A stretch of DNA of 64,000 nt from Viscum album. Lineage: Eukaryota > Streptophyta > Magnoliopsida > Santalales > Viscaceae. Shown one piece after another: positions 35,561 to 46,629 of this stretch. The DNA lies in NCBI GenBank assembly GCA_963277665.1, contig OY728123.1, forward strand, positions 628,058,915 through 628,122,914, given 5' to 3'. The translations under genes were made by a program, and so were the position numbers. Within the stretch, counting starts at the first letter, position 1. Each line of letters opens with the position of its first letter. The notes under the pieces were generated by a model. That model was given only the letters and a program-made list of their open reading frames with translations. It had not been told where the DNA came from and searched no databases.

Positions 35561-35764
35561 TATCGATGATTTAATTGTCTACCCCTATCTATCATACACC
35601 TCCAAAAGCATTTTAGAGAACATAGCCATAAGCTTCCACTCACTAATGGCCTCTTGAACTACCTATATCTGAGTCCTCTAACTCAACGCATCAGCCACAC
35701 CGTCACCATTCCTAGGTGTATAGGAAAGATCAATATCCAAATACAAAAGGTAGATAACCCTATT

Positions 35765-36130
35765 TCACTTTATCAAATTTAGATCGTGCTGAGTAAAGAT
35801 ATACATGAGACACTTGTGGTCGATAAAAATGACCAAATTCTCTCTTAGAAGATAATATCTCCAACAGTATAAATCATTGACGACCGAAGCTAGATAGAGA
35901 TCATACGTCAGGTAATTTCTCTCGTGTGGCCTTAATTGCTGAGTCTTGTATGCAATGACTCCTTCCCAATTCATAAGCACAACTCCTAGTCCGATACCTG
36001 ATGAATCACTGTACATAGTATAACTCTTTTCCAATCCTAGAAATACTAGTATCGATGTTGGAGTCAACAATCATTTCATCTCTTGAAAGGCTGACTTGCA
36101 AGAATCTGACCACAAGTACTTTGCACCCTA
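35765..36130 (-). pseudogene. RNase H remnant, element E
   Basis: An open frame at 35765-36070 reads YTMYSDSSGIGLGVVLM, VIAYKTQQLRPHERNY, LTYDLYLASVVNDLYCWRYY and FIDHKCLMYIFTQHDLNL, covering the whole domain. The first catalytic position is kept as Asp in Y-S-D-S-S. It is among the best-preserved domains in the window. Confidence 0.85.
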
Positions 36131-36239
36131 CATAGTCAAACATGTCAGTGGTTCTTATATGCGTTAAAGGACTTATATGAAAGGTATGTAGTAGTAATCA
36201 AACCCTAGAAAACTCGGCACCTCAAAGATTTTATTCGGC

Positions 36240-36930
36240 CTCTCCAAGGAAACTGCTGCTCTAACTTTCTCTTGGTAAACTGATACTTTTGTCTATGAGA
36301 TAACGGGACCCATGAATTGAATTTGGCCCATCAAAAAGATTCATTTTCAGAGCTTAGCATATAACTGATTCTCTCAAAGTGTACTCAAAATGATCTCATG
36401 ATTCGTGTCATGGTCGTTTCGAGTGAGAGAGTACACAAATATATTATCCAAAAAGACCACTACGAATGAATCCATGTATGGATGGAACACTCGGTTCATC
36501 AGTGCCATGAATACTGCAGGTGCATTCGTGTGACCGAACGGCATAACCACATACTCATATAGACCATAACTTATCTTAATGGTTGTAAGAGGTATATCAG
36601 ATGTTCTAATAGGCAACTGATGGTCTCTGGATCTCAAGTCAATCTTTGAGAACACCCAGGCTCCTAGAATCTGATCAAAGATATCATCAATCCTCATCAA
36701 ATGATATCGATTATTGACTATCAACTAATTCAACATTCAATAATAAACAAAAATTATAAGGGTGTCATCCACCTTCTTCTCAAATAGGATAGGAAATCCC
36801 TATAGAGATGTACTGGGTCGGATGAAACCCTTTTCCTGCAACTCCTCCACCTATTTCATGAGCTCCTGAATCTCTAGTGTAGCCATCCTCTAATGAGGAA
36901 TAGACACCGGTGCCGCTCCTGGCACAAGCT
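36240..36930 (-). pseudogene. Reverse transcriptase remnant, element E
   Basis: The open part at 36374-36724 reads NRYHLMRIDDIFDQILG, WVFSKIDLRSRDHQL, YGLYEYVVMPFGHTNAP, FMALMNRVFHPYMDSF and VVVFLDNIFVYS. The catalytic quartet is FLDN in place of F/Y-I/V-D-D, so the second Asp is lost. Upstream, LQEKGFIRPSTS, GFPILFEKKVDDTL and FVYY-stop-MLN complete the fingers. Confidence 0.88.
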
Positions 36931-37024
36931 GAATAAAAAAGTCCACCCCTCTCATTGGAGGAAAACTAGAAAAGTCCTCTGGAAAGACATATCTAAAATG
37001 ATCCACCACTGGATGAAACTCCGT

Positions 37025-37690
37025 TTATGAAGTCTCGTTGTCATCCAGATATAGACTAGAAATATGGTATGTAACTCCTCCCAACCCATGATGCTCAGGT
37101 CCCACTTTTCTTTCCTGGACATACCACCTGCCCTTATGAAGAAATGGTCCTCCCTCTGGTAATGTGAAACTCACCCGATAGTGATAGGAATCCACAACTA
37201 CCTGGAAGGGAAATAACGAGTCCATTATGAGAATGACATCATAGCCTATCATCTCTAGGACATAAAGGTCCCATAGAAATTGAAACCCACCAACCAAAAT
37301 AGGTAACTCCTTTTACTAACTTATATGATCTGTTATTGTCCCCAACAGTGTGTCTGGAGTCAATTTTTCAATAGAAGAAAATATATAGCGCACAAGACTC
37401 TCCACAACAGAAATAGATATGAAGATATGGTAAGCCCTTGTATCAAAAATAGCAGAAGCTAAAACATAAGCAACTATGATCGTACCTAGAACTGTATAGG
37501 GTCTGAGATCCTTCTCTTGTAGGGTCTTCCCCACTGTAAATGTTTGACAAGCAATGCATCCATATGACCTTGTCTAACCACCCTATGATGATCAACCGTG
37601 TTGTCGCTGAAAGCCTAGTGACCGGCTGCCACAGCCGCAACCTCGACCTCGAACTAAACATCCAGAAGAACTCCAATTCCATTATTGATT
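37025..37690 (-). pseudogene. Aspartic protease remnant, element E
   Basis: Open frames at 37316-37534 and 37025-37297 carry the domain. The active site reads SAIFDTRAYHIFIS, where D-T-G-A-S-H-x-F-I-S is usual: Asp kept, Gly changed to Arg. The closing motif is MIGYDVILIMDSLFPFQVVV. A stop and frame change lie between. Confidence 0.82.
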
Positions 37691-37699
37691 AAAAATAGG

Positions 37700-38729
37700 T
37701 GGTGCGGCTCCAGAATCTAGAGTCATAGAAGAAACATTGTCATCATATACTGGTGAAGAGAACTGACAGAAGCGCTAAAGATGGCCCATCTTGCCACATG
37801 ATCAGCACTCCACTAGGTCTCTCAAGAAATGTGGCCTTATATGCCCACTCTTCCCACACTGGTATCACACCATCACGCTGCCATAAGAAGTATCCCTCCT
37901 CTTTGAATCCCTTCGTGTAGACTCCATGCGGTGCATCCTACTATTAGAATGAGGGATACCAACTCCATATGTTGAACCACCCTGGCTCACCACTCCCTAA
38001 TCCCTCAGATTGTGCTCCATGATTAGTGCCTGGTAGACTACAGAAGTGATGGAAGCCAACCTGAAAATGTTCACCTGATATCAGATTTCTTTCTTGTGAC
38101 CATCCTCAAAATTCCTTTCTAGGAATAACTCATCACCTCTTGGGATAGGCGTGAACTCTGAAACTCTATGAAATGAGAAGAGTACTCCATGACTAAGAGA
38201 GTAGCCAGATATAGACTCTTGAACTCTCGTTCTCAATCATCCCTCAATGTCTCTGGGTAGAATTAGTCATAGAAGGCACGCTAGAACTCATCCAACACCA
38301 TAACCAGCTAGCGTCCCTCCTATGAGATCTCATACCACCATATCTTGTCGGAGTCCTGTAGCATGTACATAGAGAGCTTCACCATCCTATATAGAGGCAT
38401 CTCAGATTCTCAAAGATAGATAACATGGATTTTAACCATGACTCTACAGCTTGAGGTCCTCCTTCCCCTATGAAGGTGGGAGGATGTTTCTGCTAAAAAA
38501 TCCAAGTCAACACTGCCATAGAAGGGGAAGGATGCTGTACTCCTCGGAAGGTCCGCATGAACCTCATAATGCCCTCTCGGAGCTGTGCGTCAGCACCTAT
38601 GACTAGAATGATGGTTGGTTCCAAGACTGGCCAAACAAGAGGATCTTCTAGTAGTCCCTGATCAGCCATATCCGGTGTCTAATCACTACTCTACCATTGG
38701 TGAACAACTAGATGATGACTCGATGGCAT
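37700..38729 (-). pseudogene. Gag remnant with two zinc knuckles, element E
   Basis: Possible starts are the ATGs at 38729 and 38669 (MADQGLLEDPLVWP). Near 37770-37872 the minus strand reads YQCGKSGHIRPHF and C-stop-SCGKMGHL-stop-RFC, two C-x2-C-x4-H-x4-C zinc knuckles with the final Cys of the first changed to Phe. A Q-A-V-E-S-W-L-K-S-M segment near 38430 fits the capsid part. Several stops interrupt it. Confidence 0.75.
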
Positions 38730-40177
38730 GATTCTACAAGTTCAATTGCACACCTTAGATCAATATTAATAGGGACTGAAACTGAGAGTGCCAGGAGAGA
38801 ACAAGAGAAATAAAGCATTCAATTTTTTCAAAACATGGATACTGGGAATGTAAAATTCTTATACTTAATGTTCTATTATTCCTTCACATAGTCATTTAAG
38901 TTTTTCAACCCCGGTATTATAAGACCCCATATACACAACGCGTTATCCTAACACATGTTGTGTAATTGAATCCTCTTTCCTTTCACGAGTTATTATACAT
39001 GGAAAGGCCCCATGGATTCCCCAGAACTAGACTACATGACATATTAGGGCCAAACACGGAATGTACTAGATGAACTTCACTGACCCATGTTGTTCGTCAC
39101 AATGCTGGTTACACAGCTCACATGATATGGTGTCTTCCATATGGACACGACATGTACTAAAAGGATTTCCCTGACCTGTGTAGTTTGCTACATGGACAGA
39201 TACATGGATTAAATTAAACGGCATGTTCAAGCTTGACAAGGTGTGTATAACATAAGTTTTATACATTCGTGTCATTAGTCACACGGATGGGAACATGGTC
39301 TCCATCACACGGTGTGCACATCTAGTACACGGTGTGTCCCACCAATATTTCCCAACCCTGTGTCTCTGCCCACATAGCCATTGACACTGTTAAACACTAT
39401 ATGGCCTGTACATGTTGTATACAATGTGTACTTGAGAAAATTAGTTCCTTCTCAAACAAAAGGGCGCATAGCTAGTTTTCATCATTACAAATCGTGTATT
39501 CTCGGTTTTCCAGGACCGTAATCCTTAGAAACTACTCAGGAATCCCAAAAAGCACTGAAATGAACATTATGGTGCCAAATTCCAATTCATGTGGTCCCAT
39601 ACTCCCTGCAAATCAATGTTATGCATCTTATACATGTTATATTAATGGAATAACTAGGAAAAGATCCACAAAACTCTAATCCACGAGGGATCATAACACC
39701 TCACGAACCAAATTTTTTGCATTCATTCAAAAAAATAATATGCAATTAAAAACCCTTTCAAAAACTATGTATTCAATCAGGTCATCTATTCCAACAGCAT
39801 TCATATATTTCCCAACATCTATAAGAACACCATACAATCACTAAATCACTCTAAATGGCATGGAAAAAATGTATGACTTGTGATTTCTAGAAAGTTCCTA
39901 CATGATGCATGAGATGGAATACCCTAATCTCATAGGGTTGCAAAAGAAATAGACCCTCAATAACAAAAATGATAATAACACAATAAATGTGAATCACCCA
40001 ATGGTGAAATCAAATCAACTGCAAAATTACAAAACCAGAAAATTTGAAATAATGATATAAATTGGCTATTACATGTACACTGGTTAGCTATTCCCTAGTA
40101 CAACTTATTACGAAGTACCTATTCCTTCCCATCCCAGGCTATAGGCTCCAATCATTATGTCATGAAGAAAATAATTT
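38730..40177 (-). other. Untranslated leader of element E
   Basis: About 1.45 kb between primer site and gag show no coding sequence. The part 39060-39430 is full of acatgg, gacatgtac and tacacggtgtg words, like the near-palindromes of the LTRs. Confidence 0.55.
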
Positions 40178-40188
40178 CTTTGATACCA
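40178..40188 (-). other. Primer-binding site, element E
   Basis: The minus strand reads TGGTATCAAAG three bases after the LTR end. It matches the initiator-Met tRNA primer site TGGTATCAGAG at 10 of 11 positions. Confidence 0.85.
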
Positions 40189-40191
40189 CTT

Positions 40192-42165
40192 TGTAACGTC
40201 CCATTTCTAGAAGCCACATAGAGGCACCCCGTACCCGGTTGGTCACATGACTTCAAGTGAATTTCCCCGAACACTAGATGCTACCGACTAACAACGAGGG
40301 CCTTGGGTGAGATAGTGGGAAACTATTCCCTCATTTGCAGAGAAACACAACAAAAGGAAATCATATATCAATAGAGGAAGCAGTAATAATACCATACCAA
40401 ATTAAATTGCAGATATAATAAACAGTCAGAGCACCAAAATATAAATGATTCCTGATAAATATGTCTAGGAAAGCAACCAAACAAATCACAATGCTGGAAT
40501 AAAGTACTAAATCCAAGAATGAAATAAAATTTGTAAAGATCTCCACATAATCAAAAGACTTAGCTTTGTCCCATTGTCCCCTGCTCCACATCATTCATGT
40601 ACCTGATGTTGAAGGGTGCTTTCCCTTATCTATTCCTGGTGTAATATAATCTTTTTAGGCCCTAAAGAAAGACCCAAACTTGATGTGAGATTAATCCCAG
40701 TTGGAAAACACCCCAATATATGTGCCTAACAGTGAGTGAATATATATGGTAGGCAATAAACAAAATGAAGCAGTAAAAAAGGAATTACACATAGAAACAA
40801 TCCTACAAATTTAAATGCATTCATCTTCATATATCAAGAAAGAAGCTAATCAATGTAGGTAAACCTCTGGGAAGTACCCACAACCTAACCCCTCTGGTTC
40901 GACCAAAAAAACACAAGAAACACTCTGGGATGTTGTCACATTCAAACGACTCTCATTTAGCATTAGAAAAGACACTTTGAGGAAGCACTCATTGTCAATT
41001 CCCCATGTGGTCTCGAATCAGTAACTAAAAGACACTTTTAGGAAGAACTCAATGTCAAATTCCCTCTATGTCCCATATAAAAGAATCTAAATACAATATA
41101 AGGGAGAAAAATTTCTATCCCCCACAAGGTCTTGCAATGTAAAAGTAAACATACACACTGGAGATGCCCTCAATGTCCATTCTCTCTATAGTCTACTACA
41201 ACAGGTTCTCACAGCCCTGCGTAAACCAGTCATGCACAAATGATATGTGGAATCCAAAGTAAACCTCAATAAATAATTGAATATAAAATCGAGAATATAT
41301 CATAGCATGTCTGATAATAATCAATCCATCATAATAAAACTAGGCATGGGAAGCAAAGCAGCTTAACAAGCAAGCTAGACCAAAAGGTCAAAACAAGAAA
41401 ACATGGAAAAAACCGCTATAGCATGGAAATGTTAACCCTATTCATAAACACTTATCCTCTATCCCAAAAAATAACACATAGGATTCAATAACAGGGTTAA
41501 AAACCATAAACACACATTACCCTGAACAAGGGTATTAGGCACTTTTGCACAAAAATTAAAATACTAAGGATAGGCACAAACCACCTACATCAGCATTGTA
41601 CAGATGATATACGTGAACCTCAGGACTTAAATCATCGTAGAACGCTATAGATCTACAAAAACTATAATAATGTTCAACTGAAAAAAAAACTCACAAAATA
41701 GAATAAATATGAAGATGATGTTCAAGAAGAAGAAATAACACACCATGGCGATTCCAAAAAAATCGACGATGGTCAATTTGGAGAATGGATGGTGACTTGG
41801 GGGATCATAGAAGATCTTGAGCCGACATATGCTCCTAGATGAGATGGACTAAGAGGAATCGCATTTTTTCTATCAGACACGAGCTTGGTCCGTTTCATGA
41901 AAAAATGTACTTGGTATGTTCATTCAAAGTACATAGTGTGTACTTGACTTTTTCGGCTGTATCTTTATGCGGTCTCCAGGTCACCACACACGGCCATGCA
42001 CTCGTCTGTTACATGGCCAGTACATGGCCACCTACAGCCTCTGGGTACAAGGCGTGTACTTATAAGTACACATCGTCTACTCCTGAAATTTCCATAAAAC
42101 GCCTCTTTTTCTATAAAAAACCAGAAAAGGAAAACATAACAGAAATGATGATCCGGGTTCTTACA
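40192..42165 (-). repeat. 5' LTR of element E
   Basis: In element orientation it starts TGTAAGAACCCGG and ends GGGACGTTACA, proper TG...CA ends. It is 1974 bp against 1980 bp for its partner. It contains acttataagtac and tacaaggcgtgtac words near 42040-42070. Confidence 0.9.
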
Positions 42166-42170
42166 CATAC
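42166..42170. repeat. Right target-site duplication of element E (CATAC)
   Basis: CATAC follows the LTR end ...TTACA directly and matches 32077-32081 exactly. Confidence 0.85.
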
Positions 42171-42489
42171 CCAGTAGGATGCCCCATTAACAGAAGAGGG
42201 TGAAATGAGAGACATGGTAGTACTAAAAAGGTCAAACATTTCTAATAGAGGAATAAAATCCAATATCTATAAATATATATATGCTCGTAAAATAATAGCA
42301 TATAATAGGGAACAAGATCTACATCTCAAAGAAAAATAAAAGAGATTATTATACCATTAATTCCAAAGGTACATAACTGATTAAAACATCTCCCATGATT
42401 TTATGAAGAGGTACATTTGAAGAGGATCCACTCCATTCCATAATACCAAATTGTCGATGGGTATTAATCTATATGTAGTGAATCCAAGA

Positions 42490-42760
42490 CCTAGTGTGTC
42501 AGAGGGTATCACTTAGTATGTAGATGAACCATGTATTAGTATTTATAGGGAAGCCACTTAGTAAAATGATAGAGGATCCATGCCCAGGTCTGTAAGGGGG
42601 TGACATTCATTACATAGATAGAGTCCTAATTCCCTAGATCATTAAGGGGAGTACAATTAAATATATCTAAATTGTAAGCACTACATATTACTTTTGGGGG
42701 AACCACTCATTTTATTGAGGATTAACTCCATACTTCATCAGAGGTTACCACTCTATAATG
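42490..42760 (-). repeat. 53-bp tandem repeat in the LTR of element D
   Basis: The words gggaagccactt, taagggggtgaca, taaggggagtac and tgggggaaccactc end at about 42554, 42602, 42655 and 42708, close to 53 bp apart; weaker copies lie near 42503 and 42750. On the minus strand they read like the TACCCTCTAG...AGTGG-type units of element F. Confidence 0.55.
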
Positions 42761-44443
42761 ATCATATCCAATCACTATCAATTTTGAGTGCCACCTAATG
42801 AGGTTTCATAACCAAAATATATCACAATGTTTGTAAAATCCAAAATGATTCCATCATCACATTTTATGTTCAAAAAATATAGATAGTATTCTTTTGGGCC
42901 AAAAATATTACTCTAAAATAGGGAGATACGAGATGGTGGGAATTCCTCAAAATACGGTACACAGACTATGAGGGGCCCACATGGTGAGTGGAACCATACC
43001 TATTCCTGTTTATTTCCTCATCAACACATGGATCAATGTCTTTGTTTTACTAAATTAAATTATTGGTTACTACAATAGATGAATCATACACCTGGAAATG
43101 AGGTGTGTTCTCATTCTCTGATTGTGTACAATGGACATCTGCTTGTACACAATGTGTACCCCACCATTCCTGGTGTGTAGGACCACATGTGCTCCAAGGA
43201 ATGTACTCAATGTAAACACCATGTGAGAAAACATGAGGTTACCAGAAATGTGGTCCCTAAAAATGGTGTGAGATATTTAATATCCTTATGAAATCCAATT
43301 TACCAATGAAACCGGGAAATAGGGTATCTGTTCATCACAATTCATGTCATGTTTGTCAGAATTTTCTAGAAATCAAATATGATTTCATTAAACTTACATA
43401 TCTGGTTACTCCATGAAAAATTATTCTTAATGGATGAACATTATTTAATGTATTTCCATATTCTAACAATCATGACCATCTGGTAGCTAAAAATTGAATA
43501 TTTCTTCTTTCGTACGAAGACCATAGGCAGTGCTCGTTGGTTATGGAACTTCTTGCTACCTCACCAAAATCCCAACGGATAGTGGAATCAACAACATCCC
43601 TAAAAGATCCCCATTAAATACTCATATTATCATATCATAAATTACACCTCAATATTCCAGGAATCTAGGGGTTCTATTCCTCCTGAATCCACCCAGAAAT
43701 TTCGTACTATGGCCCCATGGGACTATGATGAAGAGCACAATGAAAAATGGGGGAAAACACCCAATGAAATGTTCAATAATGATTCTCAAGAATTCATGGG
43801 AATCTAATATTCATTAGGGGATACCCGGGGATATAACTATTACAAAAAAGAATAAATATTTGAATAAAAAATATAAATATGATACATGGGATCATGAAAA
43901 ATGTTATATTAACATAGTTAGAAAAAAAGGTTTTGTTCTTTCTTAACAACCCAATCATAAGGGTTGAAACCAAAAATTAAGAGCCCTAACATTATTGTCA
44001 TTGTTCATTGGTGAATAAGGAAGTCGCCAATAAAGGGTTTGAACCAGTTAATTTTATTAACCCCAATTCACATGGATCTGGAGTTTAGTCTTCATCTGAT
44101 ACTAAATCTATAATGAATAATGGAAGAATAGAACTCTTAATGGTTCTAGGGTTTTGAGGTTAAATGTGAAAATTTTACACAACAAAATATATATTGGGGG
44201 TATATATTTTATGAAATATTATGAATTAACCAATTTAATTAACTAATTCATTAAAATAACATAGCTTCCAACTTCAACATTATCCTAACGCCCAACACCG
44301 ACAATCATTAGGTCATGCCTAGGGTATATCTCAATATGTTGACCCAGTCAGGATCATAGAAATTTTATTTTACACTCTGATTAAGATATATTATATCATT
44401 TTAAAAAGTGGTCATTCGTGAAAAAAATATATTTAATTTTTTT

Positions 44444-46629
44444 TAAAATTGAATCTGGGTGCAATGGGACACAGAATCATGCACTGTCTTATCTCTTAGC
44501 TCAAAAAATATTCCATTATATATTTCAATGTATTTCAAGGATAAAAATGAGTCGATACGTGTTGGGATAGTGGCTTTGATATTTAATAAATAATTTGGGG
44601 AATTTTTTTGTTTCCATTTCAATATGAAAATAATTATTTAGTTTCAAATTAATTAAAAATATAAATAAGAACCACTTGAAAATAGTGAAATTATTTTTTT
44701 TGAAAATTATTTTCTTTATTCACAAACCTATTATACCTCAATAATTTAAACATCTATTTTTTAATAATTTTAACTTAATTTATATATTTTAAATCCAATA
44801 ATTTTTTTGTATGAATATTACTTTTTTCTATAAATGAGATAGAAATAAATCCAATTTTATTCTTAAAAACAATTTGTTTCAAAAAAAAATTGGATATTGA
44901 AAAATTATTTTTGATTTAATTTTTGAAAATTTTAAAAAACTCTATGGTAATATAATTTTTTTAAAATCAAATATTCATATTTATCATAGATTTAATTCGT
45001 TAAAAAATAAACATCTTTTTTGAAGACATGTTTTCATCACTTCGGTGTGTTTAAATTTAAGTTAAATCCTAAACTTTTGTTAATGAAAATTTAAAAAATT
45101 GATTCCATGTTTTATTTTCTGAATTTTTTTTTCATCAAGTTAAGTCACCATCATTTTAACAGTTATATATTGTAAACAATACTAATTAATCACCATAGTT
45201 ATGTTTAAAAGTGTTTTAGAGGGGGTAAAACTAAAAGGATATTATGTATAATACCATATAAACACATCCAACACCACGTTTATAGCCACATTTCAACCAT
45301 ATGACCTCTAATGTTCTCTAATAACCCATTTTGGAGATACATGGAATATTAAATATGTGGGTAAAAACTATTTTTTTTCTTCAAAACATCTATGTCTATC
45401 TAATCCCCCATTTATACAAATCCACCCCTTATTGTCTCCTCTTCACAATTCCAAAACAATTTCATTCATACGTTCCCTACATAAATATCCTCAATTATAA
45501 ACTCCCTACATCCAAGAGTACATATTTTGATTAGGAAGCCACCATAAGAAGGATTTAGGTTCAAACCTAAAGTGATCCTCAAATTAAGAGGTATAGTTCT
45601 TAAATTTATGTTTTTATTTTATTGATACCACTAACAACTTAAATTAATTTTAAAATATGATGATATAACAAAACCAATATCTATAATATATTGATATAAT
45701 ATTATGTTAATGTAAAAACCTAAATTTATCTCCTTTTACATCAAATTGGAATCAAAACAGTCAACTGAGTATATGGTAGACTACCTCCTCACTAATTGAT
45801 GAACATCAATTTCATTCCCCAACAATAACATATGGATATATTTATGGATTTATTATTTATATAAAATATTTTTCCTATTATTATACTTATGGTACTATAA
45901 TATAACACATATCTTCCTACATTCCAACCTGTAGGAAAAATATATTGTCACTCATATATATGACGGACTAATTCGTCATGAACCGATTCAATTTTTTTCC
46001 TTGATTCCTTATAAGGATAATAATAGGGATATATTAAATGAATATACATGATATTTTTAGCAAAGTTATTGTTTTCTATCCCTAAACATATAACTTCTTA
46101 CTTTTCATTTTTTGAGGGGGTACGATAACGTCACTTGTGTGTACGATGGATTTCCAAATAAAAAGTGATTTGATTCTCTTTTCACTAATGAATTTAATGG
46201 ATGGTATGCACGAAAAGTTAAAAAAAATTGGTTATAAATATAAAATTATTTTTAATATTGAAATTTGAACTGTTATTTATCATTATTCTATTTCATCCAA
46301 TAAATAATGGAAATACTGTTCGTGTGTACATATGAACTACCATCTCCATGATTGAAATATTTAATTTTGTATCTCTAACTTTTATAGATTATACTCTGTT
46401 CATTTAGAATGAATATATATGATATTTTTATAACGGTAAACATTCATCATATTTTGGAACCACTATAAAAGTAAATTTATTAAAGGTAGAAAATAAAAAC
46501 ATATATAAAAAACCAAGCATTAATTACCTGAAATGTGATTTGAATAATTATTTGATACTAAACTGGAAATAAAAGGAAATAAATATATAATATATGGAAT
46601 GATAGAAATATTTATGATTCTATAATTTT
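44444..46629 (+). repeat. C-type LTR, left piece, interrupted by element F
   Basis: It has no coding sequence and is very A+T rich. It matches the first half of the LTR of element C: tactgttcgtgtgtacatatgaactaccatctcc at 46312 parallels 24020 and 24424, and attacctgaaatgtga near 46522 parallels attacctgatgtga near 24622. The left boundary is uncertain. Confidence 0.5.

Larger units (their letters stand above)
32082..42165 (-). mobile_element. Element E: complete Ty3/gypsy chromovirus with target duplication
   Basis: This is a 10.08-kb insertion flanked by CATAC on both sides. It contains two LTRs (32082-34061 and 40192-42165), a primer site (40178-40188), a polypurine tract (34062-34076) and minus-strand gag, protease, RT, RNase H and integrase with a chromodomain-like tail. 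The LTR ends are TG...CA on the right copy. The coding frames are broken and the two LTRs differ at roughly one base in four in the 60 bp I aligned by eye, so the insertion is old. It lies inside the 5' LTR of element D. Confidence 0.92.
42166..44443 (-). repeat. 5' LTR of element D, upstream piece (U3 side)
   Basis: No coding sequence is seen. Read on the minus strand it parallels the LTR of element F: a TTTTTTC start near 44430, a cattaagagttctattcttcc block near 44130, gtgtacaagcagatg words near 43140 and a 53-bp array near 42490-42760, in the same order and at similar distances. The start near 44443 is an estimate. Confidence 0.55.
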
